Part shown: piece after piece, positions 56,514 through 64,000 of the stretch
Position numbering within the stretch: position 1 is the first letter of the stretch
How the letters are laid out: every line of letters starts with the position of its first letter
NCBI GenBank assembly: GCA_001931905.2
Contig: MSJI02000672.1
Location: 55,088 to 119,087, forward strand
Reading direction: 5' to 3'
DNA: 64,000 nt
Source: Cladosporium sp. IMV 00045
Taxonomy: Eukaryota > Ascomycota > Dothideomycetes > Cladosporiales > Cladosporiaceae
Notes under the pieces: generated by a model
What the model was told of the DNA's origin: nothing
Databases searched by the model: none
The model's input: only the letters and a program-made list of their open reading frames with translations
Translations under genes and position numbers: made by a program

Positions 56514-59500
56514 TTAGTTGTAAATCTCCAAAGGCGCAAGTTGATCGACGGCGTAGAGCCAGTTGCTGCCCTTTTCTTCTTTCGCCAGCCTGTATTGCCA
56601 AAGTTAGCTTTCTCTTCTTGTCCAAAAAATATAGTAACAATTGTGGGGATTGACTTACCAATCATACGGCCACTGAACCAAATGGCCCTGAATCATGTTG
56701 AGCAGGTCCTCGGCATCCTCCCTGCCCATCACCTCCTCAGCCATAGTGGGCGGGCGGGCGCTGCTCTTCGTTGTAGCGCGGCGGCGACGACGCTGGCTCG
56801 CCGCGTGCTGCAGACCGGGGCCGTTGGTGGTGTTGGACTGCGTTGCTGTCGTTTCTGGCGCTTCGTTGAGATCGGTGGCGATGGTGATTGTGCGCTGGCG
56901 ACTGACCGCGGTGTCCTCGGTTTGCGGCAGCTCGGTCTTACTGCCATGCTGCGTTGGTGAGAGTGTGGCTTCTGGAGAAGCGTCCGGCTGCTGAGTGGGC
57001 TCGGATTCTTTCACGGATGCTTTCTCGTCCAGGTTGCCGTCGTCCGGCGTGGGAACAGCTGTGGGTCCGCTTGAGACGCCTGATTGAGGAGACTCGCCTG
57101 TCTTCTCATTGAGTTCTTGCGACTGTGTCTGGCTCTCGTTGGATTTCTTGCTGCTGGGTCGCTTCTTGTTCGTCAAGTTGCTGAAAATGCCCTTGGGCTT
57201 ATCCTTGACCGCAATGCCATCGTCTCCGATCACCTGCGCTATGACCGAACCAGTGCCTGCGGAGCCAGGCGGACCCGAGCGAGGCGGAGCATCCTTGGCA
57301 GGTCTGGGCTTGCTGTTACCGAGTCCCTGCGATTGCATGAAGCGTTCGTTGTAGTCGTTGAAACGCTTGTAGTCGTCCCAATCCAAGACTTCGGAATCCG
57401 GCATGACGCGGAAGACTTGACGGTAGATCTTCGTATTGTTCTCCGCGACCTTCATCCAGATGTCTTGCATGAAGTTTGGCGCCAATGGATCAGTCATGCA
57501 GTCTTCGGTGATCTCAGGTCTTTGCAATGTATGCAACAACGGAGTATTCATCGTCCTCCTAGTCGTGACTCGGGAAAGCGTGTGAGCTAAAGGCGGCCCT
57601 CCAATATCGGTGTCGTCTTGCGCGGGTAGCTCAGGCAGCTGATAGCGCGGTGAAAGCCCCAGCTCGAAGGTGTCGTTGCGCTGCAGCGGCCAAGGAGGAC
57701 GTGGTACAGGGCGGGCCTCTTTGTCGTCTTCCTTCTGCTTCTTGGCATGCGCGTCTTCGATTCTTCGGATGCGTTCAATATCAGGCGCGTCTCTCGACCT
57801 GAACACCTCCTGGCCTTGCGCATTGATGTAGGTATCGCGCAATCCAATGTCGCCAGCTTCCTCGAGTTGTCTTTCATTGTCAACGCCATATCCTTCGACA
57901 TCGAGATCACGCTGCCTGGACTCTGCGAGCTGCTTCTTCTGCTTCTCGACATTTTCGAGCTTGCTTCCCGAGTCGTCACTGTCCGCACGTCCAAACCGCG
58001 CCTTGTTGACCCATCCACGAAGGTCAGCCTTTTCGCCTGCGAAACCGACTGCGCTAGCTTCAAGGTTGTGATTCGTAAGGGCATGCGGCTGCGGAGTTTG
58101 AGGCGCGGAGTGGAAGTACTCCTCCATGCCAGTCGCGGGAGTAGCGAAATCTTCGCGGTAGATGCGGTTCATCTCCATGTCTTGCTCCTCGCGCTCTTTC
58201 GCCATTTGTTCGCGTCGGTAGATGGCATCGACATCGAGGCCTAGATGCTCTCTCATCAAACGCTTGCGGAGTCCGTGAGCGAACTCGCCAACCATGTAAG
58301 GTCGACCAGCCATGGAGCTTGGAATCATCATGCGGTCTGTGACAACGGAAGCGACTTCGGAGTCGCGAGAACCCAACATTGAACGCTCGTTGATGTTGGC
58401 GGAACCAATGATGACATGGCGATCGTCCACAACCATGCACTTCGCGTGAATGTAAAGTTGCTCTGTGGTCAAACACTTCTTGGGTCCAATCTTGCCCCAC
58501 TGTCGAAGGGAGAAGAACTTGATGTACTTCTCAGGCTCAATGCCTGCGGCCTTCAGTCGGCCCCAAAGCGAGCCCTCGCCTCGACAGATGCTTCGGTACT
58601 GACACTGCATGATCAGACGCACACTGGTACCATCCTGGGAGTCGACACTGTTCTGAAATCCCGGCATGAGCGGAATGATCAGACACGCTTGCCAGTCATC
58701 ACCATTCTCATGCGCACGTATAGCGCGTTCGACAAGTGCATCGCCAATGCTGTTGTGAATGATCGTCCCGTCCACCACCGTGCTGGAAACGTAGAACTGG
58801 TTCTCGATGTAGACGAAATGATCAGATGCTTCGATCAATGAGCAGTAGGCATTCATGATGCTGTGCTCGACCTTGTTGGGGGTGCCGATAGACCAAGGTG
58901 AGCAAGAACGCAACACTTGAACTTGGCACGTGCCGGTCATACCGAGCCGCTCAAGCTCGCCGTGTTCGTATTCTGGAGGTGGGATCAAGACTGGAGTGGG
59001 GCGAGAGGGAATGCGTTGACGCAAGATGTAGTTCCAGCGTTGGACGAAATGACGGCCTACGTCGCGCGCTGGCTGGCCGATGAGCTGCATCGCAATGTCA
59101 TGCCAGGGCATACGGGGAACCTTCGTCCGGTCGTACATCTCCTCGTAAGGCCTGTCAAGAGCGTAGAAGTCTTGAACTCGAGGGTTACTGTAATCCTTAC
59201 CCGGCCACACCTGGCAGTGCTCAGCGTCGCGTGGACCCTGGTGGTCAAGCTCAAAACCAGTGAGCTTGTCATCCGTGAGTGCATGGCAAGGGTCGTCCCA
59301 TCTACCAAAGCAGAGATCAACACCTCCAACGAACGCCATCATGTTGTCGACAACGACGACCTTCTCGTGATGAGCCCAGAAGAACTGGTTCTGTCTGAAC
59401 TGGTTCGGCGATCTCTGAACGCAGATGTTCTCGTGCAAGTCCAGCAAGCTCCACTTGGTGTACTCCGAATCTATCGGAATAGCGGATTCGATGTTCCTGT

Positions 59501-61958
59501 ACACAACAACGAAGATCTTGACGCCTTCACCGGCCTTCCGCTGCAACAAGCGATCCAGACGCCATTTCTGGCTGATCGCAGGCGGTCTTCGCAAGTACAA
59601 TTCGGGGCTCAGCCACCAATCGTGAATGTAAATGCAGTCTTTCGCATTGTCAATGGCACGAGACACTTGCCACATGTGATCTCTTGCGTCCACCAGCCAT
59701 CTGCACCAGACATTTTCGCGGATGGGCGCAAAGCTGCCAAATCGCTGTTTTTGTGACCAGACAGTGCTGCGAGCCATATGCTCTATTGACTCCTTGAACT
59801 GATGGTATTGTCGCTCGTTCTTTGCGATAAGCTTCAATTTACGCTCGGAGTTGTAAAGCCGTAAGATGTGGTGTTTCGTATGCGTGGAGTCTGCAGCAGT
59901 CTTCGCCATCTCCTGTGGCGTCTGATCACGCAGACGCTTCTTTCCTTTCTCGGTGGCGAAGTCGGAATCGACAAGGAAGACCTCATAGGGCACAAGCGAC
60001 TCCGGACCGTCTACCATGATGATGTAGCTGTGTCGGACAAGCGCCCATCGCGGTCTGTGTCGGTCGGTGAAACCCTGAGGGCCACGCAAGGCTGTTCGCC
60101 TAAGTTCTCGGTTCTGTCGGGATGCAATAGTGAGGAGACCCTGTTTGCCAACGTAGCCACCTTCTGAAGAAAGGCGTATAGAAAGTGCCGACAATTCGAG
60201 GAACTTGCACAGCCGCGTGCTGTCCGGTCTGAAGATGAGCCAGCGTATCATGTGCTGCAGATACTTCTCCAGCTTCTTACGCTGGCGCTCATTGTATATG
60301 TTGCGCTCACGCGCTTCTCGTTCTGCGGCAGTACCGCCCAATTCACCGGCGTTAGCGGTGCTTGAACCTCTCCTAGCAAGAACGAACGAAGATCGCCTTC
60401 TCCTGTGTTTGCCAGGACGCTCACTGGGAGCGTTGGCCTCTCTGTCTCGGACACTTTCTTCGGGAATATCATCGTCGTCTGGTTCGTCGTCAAGCCCATC
60501 GAACAGACCGCGTGCACCACGACCGTAGGGGAAAGCAGTCTTCGGGAAGTGAGGGATTTTGGGCTTGGTTTTGTCGTCGTTGCTGCGTAGCTTGAGCTTG
60601 TCGGTTTGGCCTTGCACTTTGTATTTGAGGTGCAGATTCACAAAATCCCTAAGATTGCGATGGATGACCCAGTTCATGCGCGATGGCCCGTTGCCGTACT
60701 CCAGTTCAATACGGAAAATCATGTGACGGTCTCCTGATTTTGTCTCCTTGGTCTGACTTGAGGGGATCCTGATCTTCAACTGTTCCAGCAGAACCGGGAT
60801 CTTGCGGTGGTTGTGCTCATCTCGTTGGAACATACTGGCAAACACCAGAGCAGCAGGCGCGCCTGCAAGAAGTTCTGCCATAAGCTGAGCAGACTTCTGG
60901 TAGTCCACTGTGGCACGTTCGTCTCTTTTCTTCTGGCCGAGCATTTTCAATCCCGCTTTCACCTGACGCCATCTTTGGGCGCTGCCACTACTACTATTAT
61001 GGCGATCGGTGCGCATTCGGAACCCTGAGTTCATTGCATCCATGCCGGTGAGGCGACGCAGATTCGTGGGCCGTTTCTCGCCAGGCGTTTCTTCACCATC
61101 GTTGTGACGTCGAGTGGTGTAGCTCATAGCTCTTGCGCCCTCGATGCCTCGCTTCCACGCATTGCGAAGCTTGTCTCTGCCCTCGTCTTCCGAAACACCC
61201 GCCCTTCTCGAGTCCTCCCCTCCATCTGACGCGCGCCTAGGCGATGATTCGGGTCGGTTACTGAGCTGATGGTCTTTGAGGAACGAGGCGAAGCGCGTCG
61301 CCATCGGTGTGGAAGTCGAAGCGGCAGATCCGTCAAGTTGTGGTCTCTTGCTCTTCCGCCTCCGCTTCATGCGTGAGGAACTGCCCTTGTTCTCGTCATT
61401 CGATTCTTCCTCCACATCGGCATCGCCCATCTCTTCCTCCTCCTCTTCGTCTAACACAGGGTACAATGGCTCGCTTCTTTCAGAGCTGGGAGACAGAGCG
61501 GCGGTGGGAGTCGTCATGCCGGCAGTAGTGTTGCTCCCCGTCCGCGTGTGGAAAGAAGAGTTGGCAGGAGAAGCCAGCGCCTTAAGCCGGCCGATGAACG
61601 AAGCCTGGCGCTCCGAACGCTCCCTGGCACGCTCAGCGGCCTCGTCCTTCTCGCCTCCCTCATCCTCAGTCTCCCATGTTGGGGTGCGTTTCAAGGGTGT
61701 TGTCCCGATCTCGTTTTCCGGTGCTCCTCGCGCGAACTGCACGTTTCTCTTACCAGCGGGCGTGATGGATTCCGAGGAGAGCGGCTGTGGTCGTCTCCTG
61801 CCCGTGCCTTTTGGCGATTGCTCAGCGGAGTCCGGTTGGAGGCGTTCAGTCGCGTTGACATGGTCGAAGAAGCCGGGAATGCTGCCGTTCGTCGTATTAT
61901 CGGGCGGCGTGACTTCGAGCGGTGCCTCCACGGGCTCTGTGGCATTGGCGGTAGCCAT
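56514..61958 (-). CDS. Phospholipase D (Spo14/Pld1 type)
   Basis: Two exons, 61958-56659 and 56589-56514, give 1791 residues. The last exon adds WLAKEEKGSNWLYAVDQLAPLEIYN, the usual C-terminal end of fungal PLD1, where the final residues are needed for activity in relatives. The start is the first ATG (MATANATEP); the open frame reaches a TTG upstream. A PX-type region spans about 405-520, and a PH-like segment follows. HKD1 is HHEKVVVVD (about 863-871); HKD2 is HAKCMVVDD (about 1169-1177). Both are intact. The enzyme cleaves phosphatidylcholine to phosphatidic acid. The N-terminal 350 residues are disordered and Arg/Ser-rich, and a long tail carries Pro/Thr-rich sequence. Confidence 0.92.
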
Positions 61959-62654
61959 CTTCAAGTGGGAACGCTATTGCCGCAACTTGTTCTGGAATCG
62001 CTGGCAAGAGCGTGCGATGCGCTGCTGAGCGCGACCCTTCAATCCGGCTCGTTGCGCGGGAATGTCTTGGTTGAAGTGTGTAATCTGGTGTTCCATGTCA
62101 CCGGGGTGTGGAATATTTGGTCTCGGTCATCGAAAGTGGTGGTAGTCGTTGTGGGCGTTTGTGTTGATGCAACGGTGCTTCTGATGTCTAAAGGGGCCCG
62201 GTACTAACGAAAGCCGACCCCACAACATCGTTGCAAGTTGATCCTCCCTCCCAGACCGGCGGATCTTAGTATTAATTTTAGTACGAGGGCAGGCAGTATT
62301 CAAAGAGGTTTACTACTGCTCTACGGTGTATCATGTATGACTGCATATTTTGGGAGTTAATCGTGTGATCAAACGATCGACCGGGCCGGGTGTGTTTGCT
62401 ATCGAGTATTGCGTATACATCTTTCACATGTCAGCGAAAACCCATCTTGCCTATAAGGTATTTAGATAGCCATGCCCTGTGCAGATTCATGCATTTCACT
62501 ACATACTGCAGGGTCCGTCGGGGCAAACTCGTGCAAATGATAGCTCGTAGAAATCAGTCGAATATAGTACAAATATACATCGAGCAGCATGCCATCCTTC
62601 GGTCTGGATTATTATCTGAACAAGCAATTATTTTACACGCCATGATTCTGCCGG
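61959..62654. promoter_or_regulatory. Upstream region of the phospholipase D gene
   Basis: About 700 bp between the phospholipase D start and the Iec3 stop, both minus strand, so it holds the former's promoter and the latter's 3' UTR. No coding frame or specific element is supported. Confidence 0.5.
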
Positions 62655-63851
62655 TCACTCAGCAAAACTCTCACTCATCCTAGGCTTCTTACTGCCTCCA
62701 GCACCGTCCTCTGCCGCCCGCTTCCGTTTGCCTCCACGTCCTCCACCGCGGCCGCCTTTCCTGTACGCTCCATCCGAGTCTCGTGCACGCTTCCTACCGC
62801 TTCCCGGCGTCTCCTCCATCACATGAAGCTCATCCTCGTCAAACCCGCTCGCGGCGCTCGGGCTCATGCCCTCGTATGCGCGCTCCATGGCGCGGTCACC
62901 CACCTGCTTTGCTAGGTTCTTACCCCTTTTCCGGCCGGAAGGTTTGCTTGCGCCCTCGTGGGATGCGATGGACTCCGCGTCGTCCTCCGGCATGCCGTGC
63001 ATTTTGGTGTGGGTTCTGAGCCAATTGTGCTGACTTTGTGGGTTCAGGAGCTCCATGTGTCGTTCGAGCTCGCGCGCGCTGAGCTCGGCTTGGTGAGGTG
63101 AAGAAGGGTTGTCTTCGGACTTGAAGAGGCTGGCTGAGGATTCGCCAAGTTTTGTGTCCAGGCCTAGTTTCGCATCCAGGCGTTGGAGATATTCGGCTTC
63201 TTGCTGTGTGTTCATGAATCCAGGTGGCTCGTCGCCGCGATCTTCTTCAGGGAGGTCCTCTTCGCCAGACGCGAGAGGAAATGGCACGCTTCGTTCTAAT
63301 GCCTCCAGACGCTGCACATCTTGTGACGCCAACTGCTCTTCTATCTGTTCGCGGATGATGTGAAGGTCCAAAGGTGGGATGACACCTCTAGAGACAGCCG
63401 ATGTGTACTCGGTCATGAGCTCATTAGAAGCCTCTGGTGTGATGTCTGCTGGCACAACATTAGGGCGCTCTCGTTGCGAAGGCAGTCGAACATCGAATCG
63501 CAGATCGGCGGGTATCGCGGGGCTTTGGTTCATGTCAAGTAGAATCTCTAGCAGTTCACTGTCAAGTTGTTAGTACATGCTTCGCACCGTCTTGACAGCC
63601 TCATCGACATACTCAAGCTCCTCCCGTAACCTCTTCGCGGTACCCTCCAGTTTGTGCTCCTGCTTGAACAGCGTCTTGTTCTCCTCCAGGACGCCATCGA
63701 ATTTGACGCGCATCTTGCGATACTTCTTTCGCCATGACTTGTACGGCTGTCGCTCGCTTTGCATGCGGCTTTGCTGCGCTTGAATGCTCTCAATGCTCTT
63801 CCCGCCCGTGGTTGGGTGCGGTGCCGCCGCGACGCTTTCGGAGTCGCTCAT
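62655..63851 (-). CDS. iec3: INO80 chromatin-remodelling complex subunit Iec3
   Basis: Two exons, 63851-63613 and 63558-62655, give 380 residues. Splicing with a GTATGT donor and TACTAAC branch joins LREELDELLEILLDMNQSP. The N-terminal block SERQPYKSWRKKYRKMRVKFDGVLEENKTLFKQE is the Ino80_Iec3 domain, a basic helix followed by a coiled coil. An acidic/Glu-rich middle (EEDLPEEDRGDEP) and a Gly/Arg/Lys-rich tail (GGRGGGRGGKRKR) suggest nucleic-acid contacts and nuclear location. In fission yeast Iec3 is a fungus-specific INO80 subunit; an equivalent role is inferred. It is the last gene of the window; its promoter (63852-64000) is only partly present. Confidence 0.87.
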
Positions 63852-64000
63852 GGTGGTCGCGCAGTGAGGGAAAGCGATTGTAGTATATTAAAAGGAGGAG
63901 TCAAATTTCTGATGAATCTGTGGTAGAAGATGGCGCTATGTTGAGGCACGATGTTTGCAAGTTGCAAAGGAGTGTCGCGAAGGAGGGATGGATGAATGCG

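Overview
The window looks like nuclear DNA of a filamentous ascomycete. Genes are spaced at about 2.5 kb and lie on both strands. Most introns are short (about 50-90 nt) with GTATGT/GTAAGT-type donors and CTAAC/CTGAC branch points. The gene set is fungal: a HAM1-like protein, a Dsc1-type ligase, a Zn2Cys6 regulator, a SesA/HeLo-like ankyrin protein, Dbf2/SidB, Snf1 and Iec3. A Dothideomycete-type fungus is my guess, not a demonstrated assignment. No tRNA, rRNA, transposon or CRISPR array was recognised.

I support 26 protein genes and re-derived about 27 introns by eye, checking phase and total length for each. Several open frames begin at non-ATG codons; for those I moved the start to the first credible ATG.

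Layout. 0.5-2.2 kb: RFTS/AT-hook/zinc-finger nuclear protein. 4.8-7.8 kb: HAM1-like gene with strong codon bias and a pyrimidine-rich promoter. 9.3-11.3 kb: MFS drug-type transporter with N-terminal tandem repeats. 12.7-14.6 kb (minus): single-pass membrane protein of unknown function. 15.7-18.4 kb: Dsc1/Tul1 RING ligase. 18.6-25.4 kb: candidate catabolic island of a PcaB-like lyase, a sugar-type MFS transporter and a six-exon Zn2Cys6 regulator, with repeats and a palindrome in the transporter promoter. 25.9-28.6 kb: SesA/HeLo-like plus ankyrin protein without an NTPase. 28.7-31.0 kb: RNA 3'-phosphate cyclase and a PPIL1-type cyclophilin. 31.2-35.3 kb: formaldehyde-dehydrogenase-like enzyme divergent from a mitochondrial enoyl-CoA hydratase, then a small SDR. 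35.5-36.4 kb: Gna1-like acetyltransferase with an altered active-site motif. 37.0-41.5 kb: Rab escort protein, mitochondrial hotdog thioesterase, 3-ketoacyl-CoA-reductase-like SDR. 41.9-46.2 kb: SH3 protein, alpha/beta hydrolase, TauD dioxygenase. 46.9-53.5 kb: divergent Dbf2/SidB and Snf1 kinases. 54.3-56.0 kb: carboxylesterase. 56.5-62.0 kb: phospholipase D. 62.7-63.9 kb: INO80 subunit Iec3.

Most of the window is housekeeping. The most unusual parts are the 18.5-28.6 kb block, the altered Gna1 paralogue, and the SH3 gene with its tandem acceptor and in-frame stop.
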